Assembly: GCA_023374045.1 (NCBI GenBank)
Contig: CM041779.1
Location: 270,478,062-270,542,061 of the forward strand
Origin: Limonium bicolor
Lineage: Eukaryota > Streptophyta > Magnoliopsida > Caryophyllales > Plumbaginaceae
Length of the DNA: 64,000 bases
Direction of reading: 5' to 3'
In this document: positions 10,501-20,347 of the stretch, piece by piece
How positions within the stretch are numbered: position 1 is the stretch's first letter
Layout of the letters: the number at the start of each line of letters is the position of its first letter
The notes under the pieces: model-generated
Told to the model about the DNA's origin: nothing
Seen by the model: the letters and a program-made list of their open reading frames with translations, nothing else
Databases searched by the model: none
Translations under genes and position numbers: made by a program

Positions 10501-10824
10501 GCTCACCCCTATTCATTTAACATTTTGCAGGTTATAGCTCTATTTGAAGGCTTATGCTTCCGTTTCTACTTTTAGTTTTGCTTTGTGGGCTTCATGAGTG
10601 TTCGTGGCTTCGCTTCGTAGCCTTTGTATTTATTTTAGAATTCTGCTTGTAATTCGTTTGGCTTCCGCTTTGTAATTTGTGAGACAAGTTGTAAGCATTA
10701 TTTATGTAATAGAAAAACATTTGTTTCTGTTTGGGATTCATCAGAGAGTAGCCTTGTATGTCTTAGGTAGTAAGCGTGCGGCGTGTGACGGTCTCACAAC
10801 CAGGGTGGTTTTGGGGTTGTTACA
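7582..10824 (+). repeat. LTR of element e3 (about 3.24 kb)
   Basis: It starts TGTTGTGTGCCCC after a PPT and ends GGGGTTGTTACA before a decayed PBS. No gene is supported; the longest frames are under 100 codons and lack domain motifs. It has a pyrimidine-rich leader-like stretch at 7,800-7,930, then a very AT-rich middle (8,400-9,780). Short runs of TA occur at about 8,459-8,474 and 9,502-9,511. Similarity to the e1 LTR is visible around 9,790-9,970. Confidence 0.7.
9838..9968 (+). repeat. hairpin array with changing arms in the e3 LTR
   Basis: Successive self-complementary elements: AGCGCGCT (9,838-9,845), AGGACGTCCT (9,850-9,859), ACGGG/CCCGT (9,874-9,888), GAGTC/GACTC (9,900-9,913), GGTCT/AGACC (9,928-9,939), AGGTC/GACCT (9,954-9,967). 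The last three are spaced about 27 bases and separated by a near-constant TTCTGTTATCTG. Spacers are conserved while arms differ, yet each arm pair still matches. Confidence 0.75.
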
Positions 10825-10829
10825 TTTAG

Positions 10830-10838
10830 TGGTATCAG
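10830..10838 (+). other. decayed primer-binding site after the e3 LTR
   Basis: TGGTATCAG followed by gaa instead of agc, five bases after the LTR end. Only the first nine bases of the initiator-tRNA-Met type site remain. Almost at once (about 10,840-10,860) the sequence becomes the interior of the element C LTR, so a deletion or insertion junction lies here. Confidence 0.55.
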
Positions 10839-11713
10839 GAAAGAAAGGATGAAATTATAAGCTCAAGGTAAGAGCTCCTTCCTAATGATAAATTATAATG
10901 CATTTGAGTAATGGGAATGGGTGAACAAATAAAGAACCTAAACTATTGCATTAGTATTGTAGTTTGTGGAAGTTTGAGTATTTATGGGCTTGTGTTTGGA
11001 TTGTAGGCCTTAGAGCCAAATAAATTGTGTATGTGTATTAGTATGGTGGATTGAGGAAGTATTGGTGTATTGAGATTTTGTATGTGTGCTGGTAGGACCC
11101 TTGTAAGGGTGTGGCTAGTTTAGGAATGGATTTGATGGAAAAGTGTGTATGTGGCTAAGTAAGAAAAGTAGGTGAGCTATGGCAAAATTTTAGTAGGAAT
11201 TGTGCATTAAGAATGACTTGGTGAATGGGAGAACCAAGATGTGTATTGGGATTTAGTATAGAAGGTTTAGTAACTAAGGAATGGTAATTATAGTATGAGA
11301 AATGAGAAGGTAAAAATCTGTAGCAAAGAGTATAAAAAATGCATTGTAGAAACTAGGAAAACTAGTGTGTAAGATTTGGTAAAAAGGGAGTTGGACTTTG
11401 GTATAGGTAGTGTAGTTGTTTGGAAAGGAATTGGAATGGTAAGATGAAGTTGGGACAAGATGCAAAATGCAAAGAGGAGTGTAGGAAATGCACAAGTGTG
11501 CTAACTGTAATAGAGAGGAAGAAAAATCTGTAGAAAGGAGCAAGTATTGAGTAAGGTTTTGACTATTGTGTTGAGGAGGTTTGGAACTGGATTAAGGCAT
11601 GTTTTAGGGTGCTTAAGCATGTGGGAAACATGTGGAAAGGTTAGGAAAGGATTAGAGGTGAATTAGGGGTTCAAAACTGGTCAAAAACTGTAAATTTTGA
11701 CAGTTCCAGGGTT

Positions 11714-11897
11714 GGTCCGGGTTTGCAAATCGGTACGCAAACCCGGACCATAGCAAAAACATGGCAGAGAGTGACTTTAGAGGGTGGTCCGAGTTTGTAA
11801 ACCCGGACATATACCCGGACCATAGCAAAAATGTAACAGATAGTGAAATCCGTGGTTGGTCCGAGTTTGTAACCCCGGACACAAACCCGTACCAGTG
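11714..11897 (+). repeat. GGTCCGGG inverted-repeat cluster in the C LTR
   Basis: The first stem is GGTCCGGGTTTGC (11,714-11,726) with GCAAACCCGGACC (11,737-11,749), a perfect 13-bp pair. Two further copies at about 85-base spacing (from about 11,786 and about 11,856) have the order arm, opposite arm, opposite arm (GGTCCGAGTTTG..., ACCCGGAC, ACCCGGACC). It occupies the same LTR position as the D cluster but with different outer arm bases. Confidence 0.85.
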
Positions 11898-12397
11898 TAA
11901 AAACATGCCAGAAAGTACTTTTAAGTGTTCTAATGATGGGGAAGTGAATGGTATTGGTTTTAGGAGTTGCTAAGGCCTTGTTTGGTGATATTTAAAGGTC
12001 CTAAGGAGTGTAAACAAGTTTGAGAAGTCATTAAGTAAGTTGTAGGTTTAAGAGCATTAAGTTAAACCTAAACAACGGGACAACGGGGTAAGTACGGGAG
12101 TAGTAGTTATTGATGTACCGTATGAGCATAGCATTAATAACAATGTTTGAACCACTACCAGTGGAACAAATGTGAACCAAGGAACAAGGGGACACATGGT
12201 AAAGCTAACTCCGGTGAAAGGTATGATTTCCTCATGCCCCGTATGCTAACCGAGTAACGTTGATTTGTGTGCTGTATGCCGGCTAATCAAGACTAAAGCA
12301 TGAAAACGGTTTATTGCCTTTCATTGTATGTCTTGATGTATGTTGTATGAGCCAACCCTTCTTGATTGATTGTGTGGCTTGACTTAGTGTGTAGACC

Positions 12398-12448
12398 GAC
12401 TCATAGATGAGTCTTGTTGTAGCGACTCATAGTAACAGTCGTGTTGTG
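12398..12448 (+). repeat. GACTCAT hairpins in the C LTR
   Basis: GACTCAT (12,398-12,404) and ATGAGTC (12,407-12,413) form a 7-bp stem with a 2-base loop; a second CGACT/AGTCG pair follows at about 12,423-12,443. D has a related GACTC/GAGTC pair near 16,228-16,243. Confidence 0.6.
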
Positions 12449-12980
12449 AATTAACGGAAACGTAGAAACACACTAAACTGAAGAACCAAGAAACGATAAT
12501 ACAAACCAATGAACTCACCAGAATGTGAGAGAGTGTACGGGATTCGTAACCTCCCGACAACGGTAGTAGAACCGAAATGAATAATCCACAAACAGTAAGT
12601 AGGGGAAGCATATAAATAAACCGTATTAGAGGAACTAATGTTGGTGCAAGTCATGAACCATGAGAGTAGTAAAGAATGATGAGGGATCTTCACACCCCTT
12701 AGCAAACTAGTCGACCCACTATGAGAGGACCTGACTGATGTAAGTAATGTCCCGAACACGAGAGTATTCGATACGTTGGGGGACCCTTAAATCTGAGAAT
12801 ACTAGACGGTGGCAATTCCCTAAGCTAGTGGAGGTTATCGAGAGAGATACTTCTAGGCTAATCCATGAGATTGTAAGATACTCCAAGAGAGGAGTGTTGG
12901 GAAATTGATTAGTCTGGTAAAAATGGACACTTGTATATTTGAGGAGCTAAGTGTATAGCCCTTGAACTTGTAGGCCCGGT

Positions 12981-13005
12981 GGCGAGTCTTGTGTATGACT
13001 CCGCC
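12981..13005 (+). repeat. GGCGAGTC hairpin in the C LTR, covarying with D
   Basis: GAGTC (12,984-12,988) pairs with GACTC (12,997-13,001). The homologous site in D (15,612-15,629) has GAGAC with GTCTC, so both sides changed together. Flanks (cccggtgg...gccc) confirm the alignment. Confidence 0.7.
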
Positions 13006-13014
13006 CAGAGACCA

Positions 13015-13270
13015 AGAGTAATGAGTATTGAGTATTGCGTATGTATGAGTAAAGTAATGAGTAATGAGTAATGAGTAAGTATGAGTATGTAATGAGTACC
13101 GAGCAAGGAGTAAGTACGAGTAAGGAGAAGAGTATGGGTACTGAGTATGCGAGAGCAAGTGATGGGTACTAGGTAAGGGTAAGCAATGGTAGCAGTGTGT
13201 ACTGAGTAAAGTATGAGTGAAATAATGAGTAAGGTATTGAGCGTAGTGTGAGTAAAACATTGAGTAAGTA
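13015..13270 (+). repeat. degenerate GAGTA(AT) short tandem repeat
   Basis: Dozens of variants of taatgagtaatgagta fill this stretch of the C LTR. The D LTRs lack a comparable expansion at the matching place, so it grew in C. Long open frames on the opposite strand here are products of the repeat. Confidence 0.85.
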
Positions 13271-13546
13271 AGATTAAGCTTGGTGTAGGCCTTGTGAAAC
13301 CGTGTAAGGAGAAAGAGAGCATCCGGCGAAACCGGATGAACGAATAACTAAATGAATGGTTGACTAATAGATTGTTTTCCTTGGTAGGTAATGAACCTTG
13401 TATAAGTAAGTAAGTATTGTTGATTGTATTGTGTAGTGATAGTATGTATGCATGTAAAATGAACTCCATGTATATCCGACCCAAAGTAGTCGGCGTACCG
13501 CGGTTAGCACGCGGTATATGCGGATTTCATATTCATCGTAAGCTGA

Positions 13547-13558
13547 CCCCCTAGGGGG
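13547..13558. repeat. 12-bp palindrome CCCCCTAGGGGG in the C LTR
   Basis: A perfect palindrome within agctga...aacgtttt. The same site in both D LTRs (15,214-15,225; 24,546-24,557) is GCCCCTAGGGGC, also a perfect palindrome, so the outermost pair changed on both sides. Confidence 0.8.
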
Positions 13559-13960
13559 AACGTTTTTTTTTACAGGTATTCGAAGCTGACCACCGTTTGA
13601 GAGAGTAGGACGGGGATTGCTATGTAAGCATGGGTAGTTTAATTATGGGATTGTATTCGAATTGTAATACGAATTTGGAAGTCCAAACTGTATCGGTAAT
13701 TTAAGGACCGTAGTAGACTCGGTATAGTATTGTATTGGAGTTGTAGTTGAATTATGGGCGAGTATGCAAGGAAAAGTAATGTATTGTGTAGAGTACTCGG
13801 TATGTTCAATTCATCAACCGAAAGTATGTAGTAGTGTAGCTGGCCTTGTTAGTCACGTGGGTGACTAGCGGCATTGTACACCCGCCGTTGTGTATGTATT
13901 ATCCGCTGCGAAGGTAAGTATTTGTACAGTAATGACGGTATTAGCGGTAGGGATGTTACA

Positions 13961-14686
13961 AAAAGTGGTATCAGAGCGAAGTATCGCTCTGATGGATGAA
14001 ATACCGAGTTTAGGAAAATACCGAGTTAGGAGTTAGAGACTTAGGGCTAAGGGTTGAGTGTTAACGTGTGTGGTACGCTAGATAGGAACTTCCGTATGAA
14101 CCGGAAATCTACAACAACCATACCCGCCCTCCGCAACCCCCGGTATTAAGTTGGGAGAAGAACGTCAGAGAGATGGAAAAACCTCTCACACTTGGGTAAA
14201 ACCCGATCTGGCAGTTGCAAAAGTAAACCTTATTAGGAAAAGAACCTGTCGTACGGTAGAGTCCAAGAACTGGAAGTCCCGAAGACGGTTCCAGTTGGAT
14301 GACGATGACCGCACTTAATGGCGGAGGATTGAAGATCCTAGATAAAGGATGATGAAACTTATGGCACCATGGGGCGATGTGCTTCGTAGTCACGAGAACC
14401 ATGAGTGGCCAACAGGAAAAGAAGCACAACCGCGCAGTGGAGCGAAAAAGACAGAGTAACAAGCCCGAGACAAGAGAGTCAACGGACTGTAATGTTTCAC
14501 AATACAAATAACGGTATACAAACCGACTAAGGAATTAGTCGAGGCTGGATTAATACCAAACCTACACGCCATGGGGATATAATGACCAAACAACATGGTT
14601 CCTAAGGGTAAGTCAAGTCTCGTTAACCACAATGAAGGTGTGAGACACGCGGATGGACGACAACCATGTCAAGTACTCTGAGAAAC
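13961..14686 (+). other. element C internal region, left part
   Basis: It starts with the PBS and is colinear with D internal 23,290-24,018 in reverse complement (for example AACGTCAGAGAGATGG vs AACGCCAGAGAGATGG). It ends with GAAAC (14,682-14,686), the target-site duplication of D. No gag motif is recognised; frames on both strands are short and not conserved with D. Confidence 0.75.
13966..13992 (+). other. PBS of element C embedded in a hairpin
   Basis: The PBS TGGTATCAGAGC occupies 13,966-13,977. Its second half is one arm of a perfect 9-bp hairpin, TCAGAGCGA (13,971-13,979) with TCGCTCTGA (13,984-13,992), loop agta. D has the same structure (about 23,986-24,013). Confidence 0.8.
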
Positions 14687-15213
14687 TGTAACACCCCTAC
14701 CGGTAATCTCACCATTACTCTTAACCCGTCTCCATTATCAATACACCAGCAGCTGAAATTTTAATACGACCGGGGGTGAAACAATGCCGTTAGCCACCCA
14801 CGTGACTAACAAGGCCAATTCCAAACAAACAATACAACACACTATCGGTCTGATGGGTCTTTACCGAGCTCACCATACAAATGACACATACCATTCCCTT
14901 ATCAATTCTCAAACCAAACACAACCATCAACCCCATGATATACAATGCAAACTCCATTTAATACTATACCGAGTATCTACAATTCCCAACATTATTAATG
15001 ACCTTTCGGTCTTACACTTCCATAATGCATAAATACAAATAATTAACGACTACCCTTGCTTAGTCACAACCCCGTCCAACTCTCGAACGGCGACCGGCTA
15101 CAAGCCCTATACAAATCACTACTCTCTATACTTCACTCCAAGCTAACCAAGCTTAGCTGTCGGTCTCTTACCGTGATCATGTCCGCTTCGGGTACCTGCA
15201 CACTAAAAACGTT

Positions 15214-15225
15214 GCCCCTAGGGGC
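15214..15225. repeat. palindrome GCCCCTAGGGGC in the D 3' LTR
   Basis: The homologue of CCCCCTAGGGGG in C. Flanks (aacgttg...tcagctta in plus orientation) match the reverse complement of the C flanks. Confidence 0.8.
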
Positions 15226-15611
15226 TCAGCTTACACTGAATATGACTTCCGCATACCCGCGTACTAGCGAGGGTACGCCGACTATTTGGTCGAGAGCATG
15301 CGGTTCATTTTAATTCAAACATCATGCAATACAACAATACATCATACATGTACCTTCACACAACACTCCACATTCAATCCAATAATACAATCCACACATA
15401 TATCACGTCCAGCTCGTTACATTCATTTACCTTATTCTTAGACCTTGAGAGACCATATCTCAATGAGTTCATTCTCGTCATTTACCGACCTTCCACCCCT
15501 ACTGGGTAGTTTACTTAACTCCTAGATCATTAGACACCTCGGTCCCGATCTAGTTTCTTAATTATTCTACTCTTGAAAATTTTTAGGTTAAGCCTCATAG
15601 GCCTACGGGCA

Positions 15612-15629
15612 GAGACATATATAGGTCTC
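15612..15629 (-). repeat. GAGAC/GTCTC hairpin in the D 3' LTR
   Basis: GAGAC (15,612-15,616) and GTCTC (15,625-15,629) pair across an 8-base loop; the C homologue is GAGTC/GACTC. The second D LTR keeps the D form at about 24,946-24,963. Confidence 0.7.
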
Positions 15630-16827
15630 ACCACCGGGCTTTTATAATCTCCAGACGGAATTAGAAACATTCTCTCATGTTCCATCTTTCTATCCCATAA
15701 TACCCAGCTTACCTCTTTAGACGGGTAAGCTCTGCCGGTCTTACTCCAGTCGGGCACCACTATGTGGCACACGGCCCGGTAACAAGGGAGTTCGACCACG
15801 GATTCGGAAGCATACGCTCTGTTGCTTCCTCTTCCTTGCACGCGTGACTCACAATCCCCCTAACCCAGCTCTCGGGTTAGTAACAATAGGTACTCATACA
15901 TAAATACATATATAAATATCAGTCAGCCACATCTTTCTCGATGCTATCATACAACTTAGACGATTTTCCTATCTCATTGTATCTACCGATTTAAGGGTCG
16001 CCCCTGCACATCCATTACTTAGGAACTATGTTCGTTTTCTAACATTGAGTCACATCCTTGCATAGGAGGTCGACTATAGAAGTTAAGGACGTTCACTAGT
16101 CTCGTGTGTCGCTTGATCTCATTTTGAGTCAATTTGTAAGTTGATTTATCGTTGACCACTAATCGATGGTTATGTGTGTTACCTCGTTTTCGCTATTTCA
16201 CAACTTAACTCTTCCTTCGAGTCTCTAATCCACAAGACTCCACTATGAGTCGAACTACAGTACACAATCACATGCAAGCAACTCATTCATCATTCATCCA
16301 TTTCATGAATTATACAAACTTGGTTTAAATTCAATCCAATAAACATCAATACAATACAAGCACTATTAAGTGCACACAATCCGATTCGTGCATTTATCTT
16401 GTTAGGTGATCACACAATCGAACAAGCACACAAATCGAGGTAACCAAGTTACGATACAGAGCATGAGGAAATCATACCTTTCATCAGGTTACTTTACCGG
16501 GTGTTCTCACGTTCCTCGGTTCACACTCGTTCCTCGTGTCTTACTCTTGAACCACTAGTTACACGTCAAATGGTTCAATTAATATTAAAGCGTTACGGTA
16601 GGTGCGTAATTGCTACTCCCTACTGTACTTACCCCGTTATCCCGTTATTTCGGTTTAACTTAGTGCACTTAATTCCTTAACTTACTCACTCACTTCCAAT
16701 ACTTGTTTATACTTCTTAGGACCTTTAGAGGTCACCAAACAACTCCTAAACAACTCCTAAAACCAATACCAATCATTCCCCCATCTTCTAGGCACTTTAA
16801 AACACTTTTTATGCAATTATGGGGGTG

Positions 16828-17010
16828 GTCCGGGACCTGGTCCGGACCCTAGGTCCCAGACCAATACTGAAATCAACTCTCGGCCATAATTAATACCCTG
16901 GTCCGGGACTTGGTCCTGGACTTAAGTCCCGGACCAATTCTTGCACTTACTCTCGGCTTGTTTTTTGATGCGGTCCGGGACTTGGTACATATCCTAAGTC
17001 TCGGACCCTG
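16828..17010 (-). repeat. GGTCCGGGAC inverted-repeat cluster in the D 3' LTR
   Basis: Three groups at about 75-base spacing. The clearest is GGTCCGGGACTT (16,900-16,911) pairing with AAGTCCCGGACC (16,924-16,935), with a third related arm GGTCCTGGACTT between them. The outer groups read GGTCCGGGACC...GGTCCCAGACC and GGTCCGGGACTT...TAAGTCTCGGACC. Confidence 0.85.
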
Positions 17011-19150
17011 CTAAAAACTGCTATTAAGGTCATTTTTCAACCCCTAATCAACCCTTAAACCACCCTCAAACTTTCCCTAATCTTTCCACATAATTAATCA
17101 CCCTAAAACATGCTCTAAACCACCTCAAATCCTTGGTTAAATCCCTACTCCATTCTTGTTCAAATTCAACTAACTCTCATTCTCACATTTGTGTTTTGCA
17201 CACTTATGCATTTCTAAATTCTTTTTGTAGTTTAACACTTCCTACCACCTTACCAAATCCTTATTGACCATAACCAAATCATTCCTAGGCAAGTGCATTA
17301 GCTAAACCCAAGTACAACTCTTGTTTCCAAAGTCTTGCACACTAGCTCCTTTTCTAGTTTTTCTAAAGCATTTCTATACCCCTTTGCTACAGATTTTTAC
17401 ACTTTCCCCCCTAGTTCTCTAAATACCATTTCAAGGCTATCAATCCTCTCCTCTCACACTATGAACACCTAGGTTCTCCCATCTCATTAAGCCATCTTAC
17501 AACACTTGTTTTTCTACTAAAATTTCGCCATAACCTCCCCATAAACCTTACATGTGTCCCAAATCATCAACTCTCACCCATTTCATTCCTAATCTAGCCA
17601 CACCCTTATAGGGTCCTACCAACACACAATACCAATTCAAAATTCACAAAACAACAATATAGCTCCAAATCCATATGCAATGGCACTTAGGCCCTTAAAT
17701 CCACAAAAGTTCACAAATCTCTCTAAAATCAACTACACACATTTTCCACATATATTTCAATTCATAATTTGGGTTTATAGTTTATTTACCCATCCCAATC
17801 CTAAAGCATTCAAATAAACCATAAGGTAGATTTCTTACCTTAATTCACAAGTTTCTCTTTTGAATTCTCCTCTTGCTCATCCTCTCCTCCAAATCGGTCA
17901 AGTGGGAATGGAGTTGCCCAACTCCATCCCGCATTCAAGTAACACAAGAAATGGATTCAATTAATCACTCAAGCCCTTAGGAAACTCTAAATCAAATAAG
18001 GGCTTAAAACACAAAGTTAGGGTTTTCCTTTGGAATGTTCAAGAGGGGATTTCACCCATGAATCAAAAGGGGAAACTCCACGACCATTGGAGAGTTGAAT
18101 TGAAGCTCAAAATCAAGAAGAAAACAAGGTATCAAAATGGTTAAAAATCGGCTACACCAAGAGATAGAGGGAAAGTGAGTTTTTCTTGGAGATTTTTACC
18201 TTGTTTGAAAGAGGAGACCCCAAGCTACTCATTGATGCCATTTTCTCTTCAAATGGGGAAAACCCATGGAGATGAAACTCATCCTTTTGAAATTCCAAAA
18301 AAGAGAAAGGTAGAGGAGGATGAGGGGAGTTCAAATATGTATTTTATTTTTGATTTGGAGCTTGTAAGTAGCTAGAGCATGAAGGAGAAGGTGGAGCATC
18401 CATGGAGGACTTCAAAATCACCCAGCAAAACCAGAGAGGGGGAGAGAGACGGCTGGTGAAGAAGAAAGGGAGGAAAGAGAGGAAGAAGAGAAATGGGAGG
18501 AGAGAGAAGAGACTAACCTTTTGTACCTTTTTACTTTTCCTTCTTTTTCTTTCTTTTCTTACTAACTAGCTAGTTGTAAGTGAGTGTGTGAGTGGGCTGT
18601 TTTACTAATTTAAAACCGGCCCCGTATATATGTACAAGCTGGAGCGTTTTTTCATCTTTTACAGAAAACGCCTGTTTATCTACCGGGTTAGAACTATTCA
18701 CTAACCGGGCCCGTTTTCCTGAATTTTCTCGTTTAATTAATTTCAGTGGTTATTATACTCCCATTAATGTTTATTTATAGTTATTTAATGAACTATAATT
18801 TTTACGGGTTTTCGTTTGACCACTCAACGTCACGTTTTCGGGTTTCCTCGAATAACATGCGCTAAAGCTTTATTAGCGTTTTAGTACATTATTTGGATCC
18901 GTTTTCTTCGGGAATTGTTCCCATATATTATTTAGGCATTATTAATCCTTTTAATTTCATTTAACACCCTTCCTAAGGTTGTATTTCTCCTTGGGTCACT
19001 TAATGCCCAATTTAGCGTTTTTCGCTTTTTAAGCGTTTTTCTTGTTTCTTTTGGATTTATTCTTTTTACCAAAATTTATTTGGCACTAATGGGCCCTCAA
19101 TATCATATTAGAGTAATTTAATCACCCTAATTAAGTCCGGGGTATTTCAA

Positions 19151-19165
19151 TCTACCCCCCTTAAA
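19151..19165 (-). other. polypurine tract of element D
   Basis: The minus strand reads TTTAAGGGGGGTAGA ending one base before the LTR start TGAAATACCCC. It is the plus-strand priming site. Confidence 0.8.
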
Positions 19166-20332
19166 GAACTTTGCCCATAAAGTTAATGAGTCTAAGATTG
19201 TTAGTCATTTAGACATATCGTGTGTCGTGGTCATTATCTCTATAGCCCTACAAGCTCAAGTCAGTCCAGCCAGTGTGTACATACCGGTACACACCAAATC
19301 AGTTAACAAACAATTTAACAACCGTGGGTACCTACCCACACCACCCAACATACATCCTAGTACCATACAAACGTGCGTACATATCCGTACGTCACAAAAC
19401 AATTTACCCCGTGCACATACCAGTGCAATGCAAAACAATTGTCAGCCATGCACATACCGGTGCAACACCGAATAACTATCCTAGTGCAAATAAACCGTGT
19501 GTACATGCCAGTACAACACAAGCATACAAAACAGTACAATTCACACTAAACCCAAACCATGCTCACTACATTTATCCTAGCAGGATTACTTATGACCACT
19601 TACAGGGAGCCTCAAGAATCATTCAACCCCGATGTGATCAGCATCAGTGATGAACTATCTCTCCGCCCCAATTTGTGTTTCAGTTCCCTTGATCACTAGT
19701 AAATCAAGTTCGACTTCGCACTTCCATTTCAAACAAACATGTAATTCAATCATTTACCATTTTCTATCTTTTCATCATTCTAGTCATAAAACAAAACAAA
19801 CATCTCCAAACGATGGAACTTGGTCCATCAATCATTCTCAATTATCTCCCGATACCTATTTAAGAAATTCAATGCCTGTTGTAACTCCATTCAGTTTTCT
19901 ATCCTCCGTTCCTTCCCGAATAAAATCAATCAATTCCTATCCTCAAATTATACACACATACAATCAAATCAACCCAATTCACCTAGGGGACTCAATTCCC
20001 ACTAGATTCAACATCGGTTTCATACCGATTTATACTCATCAATTTCCTTAAACATACTCATATCTCCACACCAGTTTCATACCGGCTCATATTTCATACT
20101 ATCTTCAATCGGGGTTCTCCTTCCCATGGAGCTTCTCTACTCTATTCCACTTCTAATCTCACAATCAATACTTCTTTCCACCTCAAATCTCACAAATAAA
20201 CAAATTTCCCCAATGAGTGAGTACAAATGTTCATGTAACATAAGTACCCATCATTAAAACAATTTCTCTTGCGCTATGCGCATAATAGTTTTACGCTCTT
20301 CTCACGTGAAACGTACACTTCGCGATTTTCGC

Positions 20333-20347
20333 TCTACCCCCCTTAAA
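20333..20347 (-). other. second, internal copy of the D polypurine tract
   Basis: The minus strand again reads TTTAAGGGGGGTAGA, identical over 15 bases to the 3' PPT, about 1.18 kb further inside. C has the same 15-mer at 33,203-33,217. Confidence 0.7.

Larger units (their letters stand above)
10840..13960 (+). repeat. 5'-truncated 5' LTR of element C
   Basis: It aligns by eye, in reverse complement, with the D LTR. Examples are ggacccttgtaagggtgtgg (about 11,096) against the copy near 17,600, and GCATGTTTTAGGGTG (about 11,597) against about 17,108. It ends GGTAGGGATGTTACA at 13,960. D's LTR is about 4.46 kb and only about 3.1 kb remains here, so about 1.3 kb of the LTR start is missing. It is markedly more diverged from D than the two D LTRs are from each other. 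Confidence 0.8.
14687..19149 (-). repeat. 3' LTR of element D
   Basis: On the plus strand it reads TGTAACACCCC at 14,687 to GGGGTATTTCA at 19,149 (4.46 kb). A pyrimidine-rich leader in minus orientation (about 18,540-18,420) suggests the transcript starts there, placing the inverted-repeat sites at 17,000-15,200 downstream in the transcribed part. No coding frame is supported; the frame at 14,784-15,032 recurs in the other LTR only because the LTRs are duplicates. Confidence 0.88.

Noticed and set aside
12909..13484. A 191-codon minus-strand frame in the C LTR
   Set aside because: It is the reverse strand of the GAGTA short tandem repeat, and is absent from the D LTRs.
15530..15841. A 103-codon minus-strand frame in the D 3' LTR, partly repeated in the 5' LTR (24,855-25,106)
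   Set aside because: The recurrence follows from LTR identity; the second copy is broken, and there is no domain.
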